A stretch of DNA of 43,810 nt, taken from NCBI GenBank assembly GCA_905339215.1, contig CAJPFN010000032.1:1-43810 (forward strand), given 5' to 3'. The translations under genes and the position numbers were made by a program. The notes below the pieces were generated by a model that saw only the letters and a program-made list of their open reading frames with translations, did no database searches and had not been told where the DNA came from. This stretch comes from Rhizobiaceae bacterium. Its GTDB lineage: Bacteria; Pseudomonadota; Alphaproteobacteria; Rhizobiales; Rhizobiaceae. Shown here piece after piece: positions 1-8,188 of the stretch; the first letter of the stretch is position 1, and the number at the start of each line of letters is the position of its first letter.

Positions 1-378
1 CTCGTCTCGCTGGCGCTCGTCGCCGAGCGCGCCGCCGGCCGCTCGCTGCCCGTGCGTCTTCTCGTGTTCGCCGTCCTGCGACGGGCCGAGGCGATCGCGC
101 AAAATTTCGTGGCGCGCGAAGCCGGGGCCGAGGGCATCGACTGGCCCGTCCCCGGCGACGCCGCGGCGATCCGCAACCAGCCGCTCGAGGCCGCGTGGCT
201 GGCCCTCAGCTTCCGCATGCTCGCCGCCGCCCTTTGCGACCTCGTCGAGGCGGCTGCCGGGTCGGCAACCTGCGTGGCCGCAGTCCGAGAAACTCTTGCC
301 GGCGGCGCACCCCGCGCGCCCGTCCTGCTTCTTTTCTTCCCCGCTGGCCGCCAACCGCAGCCGCACGACACATCGTGA
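1..378 (+). CDS. C-terminal part of an unknown protein (5' end outside the window)
   Basis: An open frame runs in from the left edge and ends at a TGA at 376-378, giving about 125 residues. It is rich in Ala, Leu and Arg, with no signal peptide, membrane segment or motif that I recognise. The text looks helical (for example the stretch reading LEAAWLALSFRMLAAAL). The last 25 or so residues (PRAPVLLLFFPAGRQPQPHDTS) look less constrained. It converges on the Gre-family gene on the other strand, leaving a 34-base gap. No function can be assigned. The frame is plausible because its third positions are GC-rich and nothing better lies on the other strand. Confidence 0.5.
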   Translation, partial: LVSLALVAERAAGRSLPVRLLVFAVLRRAEAIAQNFVAREAGAEGIDWPVPGDAAAIRNQPLEAAWLALSFRMLAAALCDLVEAAAGSATCVAAVRETLAGGAPRAPVLLLFFPAGRQPQPHDTS

Positions 379-392
379 CGTCCGATTTCCGA

Positions 393-410
393 GCCGGAGC
401 CGTTTCCGGC
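393..410. terminator. Small hairpin between convergent genes
   Basis: GCCGGA (393-398) and TCCGGC (405-410) form a perfect 6-bp stem with a 6-base loop. It lies in the 34-base gap between the gene leaving the left edge and the Gre-family gene, where a bidirectional terminator would sit. There is no T-tract on either side, so intrinsic termination is a weak inference. Confidence 0.3.
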
Positions 411-412
411 CG

Positions 413-883
413 TCAGGCGTGCAGCGCCACGACTTCCCAGTCCCGACCCGCGACCGTCGCCAGGTCGCCGACACCCTTGCCGAACAGCGCCAGCGCCATC
501 GGCGAGACGTGGCTGACCGTGCCGTGCGCCGCGTCGGCCTCGTCCTCGCCGACGATCTTCCAGGTCTTGCGGTGGCCGTCCTCGTCCTCGATCGTGACGG
601 TCATGCCGAAGCGCACGACGTCGCTGTCCGGGTCGGGCACGGACACTTCCGCCGTCTCGCGCCGCGCCGTCCAGTAACGCAGGTCGCGGAGGTGGGTGGC
701 GACGGCGACCCGCTCCTGCGTCTTCTCGGCCTGGGAGAACGCCTCGCGCAGCCGCGCGATCTCGGCGTCGATCTCTTCCAGCCCTTGCGGCGTGACCAGG
801 TTGCGGTGCGGGCTCACCGGCCGCTCGCCGATCATGGCGATGGCTTCGGTGTCGTCGTCTTCCTTGGTGAAGGCTCTGCTCAT
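413..883 (-). CDS. GreA/GreB-family transcription elongation factor
   Basis: This 156-residue protein starts MSRAFTKEDD, which closely resembles the start of GreB proteins. It has a predicted coiled coil (about residues 30-75, LEEIDAEIARLREAF onward) and a C-terminal FKBP-like Gre domain (about 85-155, with VRFGMTVTIEDEDG and SPMALALFGKGVGD). Gre factors enter the RNA polymerase secondary channel and stimulate cleavage of backtracked RNA through acidic residues at the coiled-coil tip. The usual length (about 158) matches. It could equally be one of the Gre-like paralogues common in Rhizobiales (Rnk- or GreA-like), so no symbol is given. It is divergent from the Tat-exported protein gene, 120 bases away. 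Confidence 0.85.
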   Translation of the reverse strand: MSRAFTKEDDDTEAIAMIGERPVSPHRNLVTPQGLEEIDAEIARLREAFSQAEKTQERVAVATHLRDLRYWTARRETAEVSVPDPDSDVVRFGMTVTIEDEDGHRKTWKIVGEDEADAAHGTVSHVSPMALALFGKGVGDLATVAGRDWEVVALHA

Positions 884-1003
884 CCGGTGAACCTATGGCG
901 GCGGGCGGGCCGCGGCAAGTTCACCCGGCGGCATCCCGCCCGGCGGCGCCTCGCCCGGCACGATCCGTGCAAGGCACGGGTTCGTAACGGAGCCAGTGTC
1001 CCG

Positions 1004-2383
1004 ATGTTGAACAGGCGCAGTCTCTTGGTCGGCGCGGCAGCCCTACCGCTTGCGGCTCTTGCGCGGCGCGTTCCCGCCGCGGCGGCGACGCTGCCCGGCC
1101 TCGAGAACGCCTCCATGCGCGGCTCGATCGATTCGCTCGAATTCGGCGTGCGCCCCGGCGCGCTCGACGACCAGAGCCGGGCCTTTTCGCGTATGCTTCA
1201 AAAGGCTTCCGACACCGATACGCCCGTCTTCCTGCCGGCCGGCACCTATGTCGTCTCCAACCTCGTCCTGCCGCGCCGTGTCCGCCTTTCCGGCGTGCCG
1301 GGCGCCACCCGCATCGTCTATGGCGGCGACGGCCATCTGATGCTTGCGGAAGAAACCGACCTGATCGACCTTTCCGGCATCCTCTTCGACGGCGCCAACC
1401 GCTGGATCGGGGACGAGGCGCAGGGCCTGCTCGACTTCCGCCGCGTGTCCGAATTCGTCCTGCGCGACTGCCGCGTCCTCGGCAGCAGCCGCAACGGGCT
1501 GTCGCTCGAGCGCGTCGCCGGCCGCATCGAGGCCTCCACGATCTCCGGCGCGGCCGAGGCCGGCATCTATTCGGTCGAGGCGGCGGGCCTGACCATTGCC
1601 GGCAACACGGTCGGCGACTGCGCCAATGGCGGCATCCTCGTGCACCGCTGGCAGGCGGCCGACGACGGCACCATCGTCACCGGCAACCGCGTCGAGCGCA
1701 TCGCGGCGCGCAATGGCGGCACCGGCCAGTTCGGCAACGGCATCAATATCTTCCGCGCCAACAACGTGCTCGTCGCCAACAACAGCGTTTCCGACTGCGC
1801 CTTCTCCGCCATCCGCGCCAACTCGTCGAGCAACCTGCGCGTCGCCGGCAATGCGGCGCTGCGCTCAGGCGAGACCGCGCTCTACGCCGAGTTCGCCTTC
1901 GACGGCGCCATCGTCAACGCCAACATCGTCGACGGCGCGGCCAACGGCATCTCCATCGTCAACTTCAACGAGGGCGGCCGCATGGGCACGGTCAGCGGCA
2001 ACATCGTGCGCAACCTCTCCTCGACCGGTCCCTATCAGGCCGACCCGCCCGGTTTCGGCGTCGGCATCACGGTGGAGGCCGACACGGCCGTCACCGGCAA
2101 CATGGTCGAGAATGCGCCGCTCCACGGCATCGCCATCGGCTGGGGCGCTTACATGCGCAACGTCGTCGCTACCGGCAACGTCGTGCGCAAGGCCGGAACG
2201 GGCATCGCCGTGTCGGTCGCGTCCGGCGCCGGGCACGCGGTGATCTCCGACAACCTGATCGACGAGGTGACGGTCGGCGGCGTCGTCGGCTACGAATGGA
2301 CGCGACCCGTCACCGGCGACCTCGCCGTCGGCGGCGCCGAGGGCTGGCCGAACCTGACCGTCGAGCGCAACCGGGTCGGCTAG
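1004..2383 (+). CDS. Tat-exported parallel beta-helix protein (TIGR03808-like)
   Basis: A 459-residue protein with a twin-arginine signal: MLNRRSLLVG, then a hydrophobic Ala/Leu stretch ending near residue 28 (PAAAA). The mature part resembles the TIGR03808 family (twin-arginine-translocated repeat protein). An N-terminal 'pectate lyase-like' start (FLPAGTYVVSNLVLP) leads into many short repeats of the type 'I..N.V..', such as TIAGNTVGDCANGGI, IVTGNRVERI and VLVANNSVSDCAFSAI, the pattern of a right-handed parallel beta-helix. Related folds bind or cleave polysaccharide, but no catalytic residues can be assigned and the family function is unknown. The ATG at 1004 is chosen because the Tat motif follows directly; a GGAG lies about 10 bases upstream. 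The open frame extends further 5' without a recognisable protein. Confidence 0.85.
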   Translation: MLNRRSLLVGAAALPLAALARRVPAAAATLPGLENASMRGSIDSLEFGVRPGALDDQSRAFSRMLQKASDTDTPVFLPAGTYVVSNLVLPRRVRLSGVPGATRIVYGGDGHLMLAEETDLIDLSGILFDGANRWIGDEAQGLLDFRRVSEFVLRDCRVLGSSRNGLSLERVAGRIEASTISGAAEAGIYSVEAAGLTIAGNTVGDCANGGILVHRWQAADDGTIVTGNRVERIAARNGGTGQFGNGINIFRANNVLVANNSVSDCAFSAIRANSSSNLRVAGNAALRSGETALYAEFAFDGAIVNANIVDGAANGISIVNFNEGGRMGTVSGNIVRNLSSTGPYQADPPGFGVGITVEADTAVTGNMVENAPLHGIAIGWGAYMRNVVATGNVVRKAGTGIAVSVASGAGHAVISDNLIDEVTVGGVVGYEWTRPVTGDLAVGGAEGWPNLTVERNRVG

Positions 2384-2400
2384 AGCGCGTCGCGCTCTAG
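2380..2400. terminator. Perfect 10+1+10 palindrome holding both convergent stop codons
   Basis: The arms CTAGAGCGCG (2380-2389) and CGCGCTCTAG (2391-2400) are exact reverse complements around one central base. The TAG of the beta-helix gene (2381-2383) and the TAG of the asparaginase gene (complement of 2397-2399) both lie in the arms, so one hairpin could end transcripts from both sides. Similar CTAGAGC...GCTCTAG palindromes are familiar from rhizobial intergenic DNA; that resemblance is from memory. Confidence 0.6.
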
Positions 2401-3419
2401 TCCTGGATGAAAGTCCGCGACAGCGGCCCCGCGGGACGCACGCTGCCGACCTCGATGCCGTTCCAGTTCGTCATATCGTGGTTGCCGACCGCGGCGATCC
2501 TGCCAGCGAGCGCGACATCGTCGGCGAACAGGCCGGCGAGAAGCTGGCTCACCACGGCCTCGGCCGCGCGACCCGCGCCATCGTCGCACTTGACCGCGAT
2601 GCCCAGCCCCTTTTCCGGGACGGCGGCGCAGAATACGCCTTCGGCCCCCGTCTTGACGAAGATGCGTCCAGGCGCCGCCTCCATCAGGCGGGTGCAGGCG
2701 CGGCCGGTGCCGGCCACGTAGAAGGGTTCGGCCATGCACGCGGCCATCAGGCGCCTTGCCGCGGCGGCGCGCTTCGGCGGCAGGCCGTTGCCGGTCGCCA
2801 TGCGGGCGAAGCCGCGCGCCAGGCTGGCGAGCGGGATCGCGTAGGTCGGGATCGAGCAGCCGTCGGTGCCGCGGTTTTCTGCGCCATGCGCCGCGCCGGT
2901 CACCTCGGACATGGTCTCGGCGATCATCTTCTGGAACGGATGGCCGGCGGTGACGTAGCCCCTGTGCGCCAGCCCGGCGTGGCGACAGGTGCAGAGGAAG
3001 CCCGAATGTTTTCCGGAGCAGTTGTTGTGCAGGGCCGACGCATTCCGCCCGCTGCGGGCAAGTTCGATCGTCGCAGCCTGCGACGACGGCCAGTGCGTAC
3101 CGCACTCGAGCGCCGTTTCGTCGAGCCCTGCCCGCGCCAGCATCGATGCCGCCAGTTCGGCGTGGGCAGGCTCGCCGGAATGCGAGGCGCAGGCGAGCGC
3201 CAGTTCGCGGTCGCCGAAGCCGCAGGCGTCGGCGGCACCGCTCTCGACCAGCGGCAGCGCCTGGATCGCCTTCACCGCCGAGCGCGGGAAGACCGGCCGC
3301 GCCGTGTCGCCGATCTCCATCACCACGTGCCCGTCGCCATCATAGACGGCGACCGCGCCGCGATGGACGCTCTCGACGATACCGCCGCGCAGGACCTCGA
3401 CCAGAACCGGATCCGTCAT
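2397..3419 (-). CDS. L-asparaginase, type II family of Rhizobium etli (PF06089)
   Basis: A 340-residue protein that hydrolyses L-asparagine to aspartate and ammonia. It belongs to the Rhizobium etli asparaginase class, unrelated to the E. coli enzymes. The residues known in the R. etli enzyme are visible: the Ser-Lys tandem in PRSAVK (S47, K50) and the NNCSGKHSG motif (C134, K137), which correspond to S48/K51 and C135/K138 of that enzyme. Other conserved blocks are ASHSGEPAH and GTDGCSIPTYA. The frame is open upstream, but the ATG at 3419 is preceded by GGGGAAGAG at good spacing and starts the family's usual N-terminus (TDPVLVEVLRGG). The secreted-protein gene upstream on the same strand is 37 bases away, so the two may be co-transcribed. 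Confidence 0.92.
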   Translation of the reverse strand: MTDPVLVEVLRGGIVESVHRGAVAVYDGDGHVVMEIGDTARPVFPRSAVKAIQALPLVESGAADACGFGDRELALACASHSGEPAHAELAASMLARAGLDETALECGTHWPSSQAATIELARSGRNASALHNNCSGKHSGFLCTCRHAGLAHRGYVTAGHPFQKMIAETMSEVTGAAHGAENRGTDGCSIPTYAIPLASLARGFARMATGNGLPPKRAAAARRLMAACMAEPFYVAGTGRACTRLMEAAPGRIFVKTGAEGVFCAAVPEKGLGIAVKCDDGAGRAAEAVVSQLLAGLFADDVALAGRIAAVGNHDMTNWNGIEVGSVRPAGPLSRTFIQD

Positions 3420-3456
3420 GTCGCTCTTCCCCGACGAACTGCCGAGCCGCAGCGCC

Positions 3457-3933
3457 TCACTGCCGGCGGAATGCCGTGGCGAGGACGTCGCGCAGGCCCG
3501 TCTTGAACTCCTCCGGCCCGTACAGGATGTCGTCGATCTTCGCCAGCCCATCCTCGGTTCGGACGACGAGACGATCCGTCCAGCTGCCGGCGGGCTGGTC
3601 GGGGAAGACGTGCCCGATTTCGACATCCGGTCCGCCATCGATCGGCGCGACGCGGCACTCCGGCGCAAAATCCTGATAGGCCTGGAACGGCACGCCGTCG
3701 CCCAGCGGCGGCTTCTCGTCGGGGCGTGCGGCGGCGATCACGTCGTTCTTGGCGAGCGCCTTGTCGATCTCGGCGAGCAAGGATCGGGTCAGCAGGTAGC
3801 GGATCGCCGGTTCGCCTTCGCTGCGCATCTGGCAGAACAGCCTGCCGACCAGTCCACCCGGATCTTCGTCCTGGGCCGCCGCCGGCGAGGCGGAAAGGGC
3901 TGCGGCGACAGCAAGCGGAAGGACGATGCGCAT
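3457..3933 (-). CDS. Small secreted protein of unknown function
   Basis: A 158-residue protein with a clear Sec signal peptide: MRIVLPLAVAAALSASPAAAQDE, with likely cleavage after the AAA. The mature part (about 137 residues) is acidic, has two cysteines, and contains LLAEIDKALAKND and TDRLVVRTEDGLAKIDDILY. The last stretch is reminiscent of DUF3828-type periplasmic proteins, where a basic or aromatic strand precedes 'IDDILY', but this is a weak resemblance. The ATG at 3933 has GGAG about 8 bases upstream. It lies 62 bases downstream of the SDR gene and 37 bases upstream of the asparaginase gene. No function is assigned. Confidence 0.75.
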   Translation of the reverse strand: MRIVLPLAVAAALSASPAAAQDEDPGGLVGRLFCQMRSEGEPAIRYLLTRSLLAEIDKALAKNDVIAAARPDEKPPLGDGVPFQAYQDFAPECRVAPIDGGPDVEIGHVFPDQPAGSWTDRLVVRTEDGLAKIDDILYGPEEFKTGLRDVLATAFRRQ

Positions 3934-3995
3934 TCGGAGTTCTCCGGAAAATGATGAAGACGAGATCGGATCGCACCTACTGTCGAAGGAACAGG

Positions 3996-4739
3996 CTACC
4001 CGCGATCGATGATACCGGCCGTCAGGAATCCGCCGTCGACGGCAAGAGTATGGCCGTTGATGTAGCTCGCTTCGGGCGAAAGGAGAAACGCGATCGCGGC
4101 GGCCACTTCGTCGGGCTCGCCGTAGCGCGCCTGCGGTACCCTGGCCAGCCAGGCCTTGCGGTCTTCGGCGGAATGCAGCTTTGCCACCATCGGGGTCTGG
4201 ATCGGCCCGGGCGCGACGCAGTTGACGCGCACGCCGCGACCGCCGAACTCCAGCGCCAGCACTTCCGACATCATCTTCACGCCGGCCTTTGACGCGCCGT
4301 AGGCGACACGGCCGCGGTTCGCCCTGAGGCCCGAGACGGAGGCGATGTTGACGATCGAGAGGCTCGCGCCCATGCGCTCCAGCGCGCAGCGCGAGGCGAG
4401 GAACGAACCGACCAGGTTGACGTCGAGGATCTGGCGGAAAAGCTCGGCGCTGGTTTCGTCGGCGGGTAGGTCGCGGGCGATGCCAGCTGAATTGACCAGG
4501 CCGCCGACCAGGCCGAGACGGTCGACCACCTCGTCGAACGCCTCGCCAAGCTGCTCCTCGTCGGTGACGTCGGCGGCGACGAAGATGGCGTTCTCCTGGG
4601 AAAACGCATCTTCCGCGGCGGCGAGCGCCTCGGCATTCGCGTCGAGCACGGCGACCGGCCAGCCGTCGTCGAGAAGGCGCTCCGTGACGGCAAGGCCGAT
4701 GCCCGACGCACCTCCGGTGACGACGGCCGAATGCCTCAT
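3996..4739 (-). CDS. Short-chain dehydrogenase/reductase (SDR)
   Basis: A 247-residue classical SDR that oxidises or reduces a hydroxyl/keto group with NAD(P). It shows the cofactor motif TGGASGIG (residues 8-15), D32-type acidic residue after the second strand (VLDAN, favouring NAD(H)), NSAG (83-86), the catalytic Ser in NIASVSG (S134), and YGASK (Y147, K151). The C-terminal INGHTLAVDGGF block is also typical. Its ATG overlaps the stop of the upstream thiolase gene by four bases (ATGA at 4736-4739), which suggests translational coupling and a shared pathway, probably CoA-thioester or hydroxy-acid breakdown. The substrate cannot be read from the sequence. Confidence 0.92.
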   Translation of the reverse strand: MRHSAVVTGGASGIGLAVTERLLDDGWPVAVLDANAEALAAAEDAFSQENAIFVAADVTDEEQLGEAFDEVVDRLGLVGGLVNSAGIARDLPADETSAELFRQILDVNLVGSFLASRCALERMGASLSIVNIASVSGLRANRGRVAYGASKAGVKMMSEVLALEFGGRGVRVNCVAPGPIQTPMVAKLHSAEDRKAWLARVPQARYGEPDEVAAAIAFLLSPEASYINGHTLAVDGGFLTAGIIDRG

Positions 4740-5902
4740 CTGATGCGGTCCAGGATCGACACGTAGTTGGCGACCGCGGCGCCGCCCATATTGAAGATGC
4801 CGCCGAGCGTGGCGCCGGGCACCTGGATACCGCCGGCCTCGCCGGTCAGCTGCATCGAGGTCAGCACGTGCATGGAGACGCCGGTGGCGCCGATCGGATG
4901 GCCCTTGGCCTTCAGCCCGCCGGACGGGTTCACCGGCAGCTTGCCGTCCTTGGCGGTCAGGCCTTCGAGGGCAACCTTGCCGCCCTCGCCGCGCTTCGCC
5001 AGGCCCATGGCCTCGTATTCGATCAGCTCGGCGATGGTGAAGCAGTCGTGCGTCTCGACGAAAGAGAGGTCGCCGATGGCGACGCCGGCCTTCTTCAGCG
5101 CCCGCGCCCAGGCCTCCTCGCAGCCTTCGAAGAGCAGGATGTCGCGCTTCGACATGGGCAGGAAATCCTGCACGTGCTCGTTCGCCCGGAACGCGACCGC
5201 GCGGCGCATGGTCAGCGCCGTCGGGAAGTCGGCGAGCACGAGGGCCGCGGCGCCGTCGGACACCAGCGAGCAGTCGGTGCGCTTCAGCGGCCCGGCGACG
5301 AAGGGATTCTTTTCGCTCTCCTGGCGGCAGAAGTCGAAGCCGAAGTCCTTGCGCATCTGCGCGTAGGGATTGTCGACGCCGTTCTTGTGGTTCTTCGCCG
5401 CGATCGCGGCGAGCGCGTCCGACTGGTCGCCATGACGCTGGAAGTAGCCGTGCGCGATCTTGCCGAAGACGCCAGCGAACCCGGCCGGCGTGTCGCCGTC
5501 CTCAGGCAGGTAGGAGGCGCGCAGAAGGTTCTTGCCGACCTCCGGGCCGGGCGTCGTCGTCATCTGCTCGGCGCCGACGACGAGCACGATGCGGGCGGCA
5601 CCCGAATCGACCGCGCGAAGCCCCTGGCGAACCGCCGCCGAGCCCGTCGCACAGGCATTCTCGACACGCGTCGCCGGCTTGAAGCGCAGCCGGTCGTCAG
5701 CCTGTAGCACGAGGCTGGCGGTGAAATCCTGTGCCGAGAACCCGGCGTTGAAATGGCCGAGAACGATCTCGTCGACATCCTCCGGGCCGATCCCGGCATG
5801 GTCGAGCGCCTCGCGCGCCACGCCGACGATCAGGCTCTCCAGCGTCTCGCCTTCCAGCTTGCCGAAACGCGAATGCGCCCAGCCGACAATGCAAGCGTTC
5901 AT
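4736..5902 (-). CDS. Thiolase (acetyl-CoA acetyltransferase / SCP2-type)
   Basis: A 388-residue thiolase-superfamily protein that would condense or cleave acyl-CoA thioesters. The nucleophilic cysteine is in VENACATGSAA (C84). The C-terminal GGLKAKGHPIGATG carries the active-site His block. The sequence between them (for example VVGAEQMTT and SDGAAALVLAD) fits the non-decarboxylating SCP2-like branch, which often uses branched or unusual acyl-CoAs. The ATG at 5902 is chosen over an in-frame ATG 48 bases upstream because GGGAGA lies just before it and MNACIVGWAHSRFG is the family's normal start. It is the first gene of a pair with the SDR and diverges from betI. Confidence 0.9.
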   Translation of the reverse strand: MNACIVGWAHSRFGKLEGETLESLIVGVAREALDHAGIGPEDVDEIVLGHFNAGFSAQDFTASLVLQADDRLRFKPATRVENACATGSAAVRQGLRAVDSGAARIVLVVGAEQMTTTPGPEVGKNLLRASYLPEDGDTPAGFAGVFGKIAHGYFQRHGDQSDALAAIAAKNHKNGVDNPYAQMRKDFGFDFCRQESEKNPFVAGPLKRTDCSLVSDGAAALVLADFPTALTMRRAVAFRANEHVQDFLPMSKRDILLFEGCEEAWARALKKAGVAIGDLSFVETHDCFTIAELIEYEAMGLAKRGEGGKVALEGLTAKDGKLPVNPSGGLKAKGHPIGATGVSMHVLTSMQLTGEAGGIQVPGATLGGIFNMGGAAVANYVSILDRIR

Positions 5903-5955
5903 CGGAATCTCCCTGAAGAAAAGCCTAGCACGAGCGGCGCGCATCGGCATGCGGT

Positions 5956-5980
5956 TTGATTGTTCAACGGTGAACGAAAT
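5956..5980. promoter_or_regulatory. Candidate operator upstream of the thiolase gene
   Basis: GTTCA (5962-5966) and TGAAC (5971-5975) form a perfect dyad with a 4-base spacer. It is preceded by TTGATTG, the same heptamer that opens the BetI-like dyad 70 bases away. It lies 54 bases before the thiolase start in the divergent region shared with betI, where a repressor could control the leftward promoter. Which regulator binds is unknown. Confidence 0.4.
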
Positions 5981-6028
5981 CCGATTCGCCGTAAAGAACT
6001 GAATCGATTGAGGCCGGCACGTTTTTTA

Positions 6029-6048
6029 TTGATTGACGGCTCAATTAA
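6029..6048. promoter_or_regulatory. Probable BetI operator upstream of betI
   Basis: TTGATTGA (6029-6036) and TCAATTAA (6041-6048) form a 7-of-8 dyad around CGGC. It lies 27 bases before the betI start in an unusually AT-rich patch. Its layout resembles the E. coli BetI site (TTGATTG and TCAAT half-sites around a CG-containing core), as recalled. BetI normally represses its own operon and is released by choline, so autoregulation of betI-betC-dehydratase-betA-betB is expected. Confidence 0.55.
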
Positions 6049-6074
6049 AAATAGGACTGTCCCGGGAGACCCTC

Positions 6075-6665
6075 ATGCCGAAGCTTGGAATGGAACCGCT
6101 GCGCCGGCGGGCGCTGATCGACGCGACGATCTCGGCGATCGGCGAGCGCGGTTCGCTGGACGTGACCATGTCCGAGATCGCCGGACGGGCCGGTGTCTCG
6201 TCGGCGCTCGCGCATCACTATTTCGGCGCCAAGCACGATCTCCTGCTCGCCACCATGGGCCATCTGCTGGCCGAACTCGGGGCCGAAGTGCGCTCCGCGC
6301 TGCGCGCTTCCGCCGACCCGCGCGCGCGGCTGTCGGCAGTCATCGCGGTGAACTTCTCGGAGACGCAGTTCCGCCCCGAGACCATCGCGGCATGGCTGAC
6401 CTTCTACGTCGCCGCCCAGCAATCGGACGATCTCAGGCGCCTGTTACGCATCTATGCTCGCCGGCTGCATTCCAATCTGATGAGCGGGCTTGCGCGCCTG
6501 ATGTCGCGTCCGGAAGCGGAGCGGGTCGCCGAATCCGTCGCCGCGCTCATCGACGGACTCTACATTCGGCGCGCCCTCAAGGACGGCGCGCCCAACCCCG
6601 CCAGCGCGGCAGCGCTCGTCGAGGAATACCTGACCCTGCGTCTCAGCAACCGGAAAGCGCCATGA
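6075..6665 (+). CDS. betI: Choline-responsive TetR-family repressor BetI
   Basis: A 196-residue TetR-family protein. The N-terminus [19 protein letters not shown] is nearly the canonical BetI start. The helix-turn-helix is about residues 25-48 ([24 protein letters not shown], given here only in part as [11 protein letters not shown]). The C-terminal ligand domain ends in the family-typical [11 protein letters not shown] region. BetI represses betaine-synthesis genes and is relieved by choline. The ATG at 6075 has GGGAGA just before it; an upstream in-frame TTG at 6033 would add 14 residues and lies inside the putative operator, so it is rejected. The stop overlaps the betC start by four bases (ATGA), so the operon is translationally coupled. 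Confidence 0.93.
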   Translation: MPKLGMEPLRRRALIDATISAIGERGSLDVTMSEIAGRAGVSSALAHHYFGAKHDLLLATMGHLLAELGAEVRSALRASADPRARLSAVIAVNFSETQFRPETIAAWLTFYVAAQQSDDLRRLLRIYARRLHSNLMSGLARLMSRPEAERVAESVAALIDGLYIRRALKDGAPNPASAAALVEEYLTLRLSNRKAP

Positions 6666-8188
6666 CCGCCAAGCCGAACATCCTGATCATCATGGTCGAC
6701 CAGTTGAACGGGACACTGTTTCCCGATGGCCCGGCCGACTTCCTGCATGCCCCGAACCTGAAGGCGCTCGCCGCCCGTTCGGCGCGCTTCGCCAACACCT
6801 ATACCGCCTCGCCGCTCTGTGCCCCGGCGCGGGCTTCCTTCATGAGCGGGCAACTGCCGTCGCGCACCGAGGTCTACGACAACGCGGCCGAATTCACCTC
6901 GGCGATTCCCACCTTCGCCCACCATCTGCGCGCGGCGGGCTACTACACCTGCCTGTCGGGCAAGATGCATTTCGTCGGTCCCGACCAGTTGCACGGCTAC
7001 GAGGAGCGGCTGACGACCGACATCTACCCGGCCGATTTCGGCTGGACGCCCGACTACCGCAAGCCCGGCGAGCGCATCGACTGGTGGTATCACAATCTCG
7101 GCTCGGTCACCGGCGCCGGCGTCGCCGAGATCACCAACCAGATGGAGTATGACGACGAGGTCGCCTTCCAGGCGGTGCAGAAGCTCTACCAGCTGTCGCG
7201 GGTGTCGACAGATCCCGACCGCCGGCCCTGGTGCCTTACGGTCTCCATGTCCCACCCACACGACCCCTATGTGGCGCGCAAGCGCTACTGGGATCTTTAC
7301 GAGAACTGCCAGGCGCTCGATCCCGAGTTCGGCTTCATCCCCTACGAGCAGCAGGACGCGCATTCGAAACGGCTCTACGACGCCAGCGACTACGCCTCGT
7401 TCTCGATCACGCGCGCGCAGGTGCGGCGATCGCGCCGCGGCTACTTCGCCAACATATCCTATCTGGACGACAAGATCGGCGAACTGCTGGACGTGCTGGA
7501 GCGCACGCGCATGGCCGAGGACACCATCGTTATTCTCTGCTCCGACCATGGCGACATGCTCGGCGAGCGCGGACTGTGGTTCAAGATGTGCTTCTACGAG
7601 GGGTCCGCGCGGGTGCCGTTGATGATTGCCGGCAGGGACGTCCGGCCGGGACTGATCGAGACGCCTGTCTCCAATCTCGACGTCTGCCCGACGCTCTGCG
7701 ACCTCGCCGGCATCGACATCGGCGAGATCATGCCGTGGACCGACGGCCAGTCGCTTGTGCCGCTCACCCGTGGCGAGATGCGCGCCGAGCCGGTCCTGAT
7801 CGAATACGCCGCCGAAGGCTCCAACGCGCCGCTCGTCTGCGTTCGCGAAGGCCGCTTCAAGTTCGTGCATTGCGAGCTCGACCCGCCGCAACTGTTCGAT
7901 CTCAAAGCGGATCCGATGGAACGGACCAACCTCGCGGCGGATCCCGCCCATGCCGGCACGGTCGCCGACTTCATGGACAAGGTGCGGGCACGCTGGGACA
8001 TGGCCCGCTTCGACGCGGCCGTGCGCGAGAGCCAGGCGCGCCGCTGGGTGGTCTACCCGGCGCTGCGCAACGGAGCCTATTTCCCCTGGGACTTCCAACC
8101 GCTGCAAAAGGCATCAGAACGCTACATGCGCAACCACATGGACCTCAATGTGCTCGAAGAGAGCAAGCGGTTCCCGAGGGGCGAGTGA
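6662..8188 (+). CDS. betC: Choline-sulfatase BetC
   Basis: A 508-residue type I sulfatase that hydrolyses choline-O-sulfate to choline and sulfate. The sulfatase signature CAPAR (C53-R57) contains the cysteine that is converted to formylglycine. Metal-binding residues are visible in the N-terminal MVDQLNG (D13) and in [10 protein letters not shown]. The long C-terminal region with [20 protein letters not shown] is typical of BetC and its tetramer-forming tail. The length is close to the Sinorhizobium enzyme (512). It overlaps betI by four bases and the following dehydratase by one. The sulfate it releases could be activated by the cysD/cysNC genes elsewhere in the window; that link is an inference. 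Confidence 0.95.
   Translation: MTAKPNILIIMVDQLNGTLFPDGPADFLHAPNLKALAARSARFANTYTASPLCAPARASFMSGQLPSRTEVYDNAAEFTSAIPTFAHHLRAAGYYTCLSGKMHFVGPDQLHGYEERLTTDIYPADFGWTPDYRKPGERIDWWYHNLGSVTGAGVAEITNQMEYDDEVAFQAVQKLYQLSRVSTDPDRRPWCLTVSMSHPHDPYVARKRYWDLYENCQALDPEFGFIPYEQQDAHSKRLYDASDYASFSITRAQVRRSRRGYFANISYLDDKIGELLDVLERTRMAEDTIVILCSDHGDMLGERGLWFKMCFYEGSARVPLMIAGRDVRPGLIETPVSNLDVCPTLCDLAGIDIGEIMPWTDGQSLVPLTRGEMRAEPVLIEYAAEGSNAPLVCVREGRFKFVHCELDPPQLFDLKADPMERTNLAADPAHAGTVADFMDKVRARWDMARFDAAVRESQARRWVVYPALRNGAYFPWDFQPLQKASERYMRNHMDLNVLEESKRFPRGE

Noticed and set aside
6560-8107. A 515-codon minus-strand open frame opposite betC
   Set aside because: Antisense shadow; the plus strand has the sulfatase CAPAR signature and fits the bet operon overlaps.
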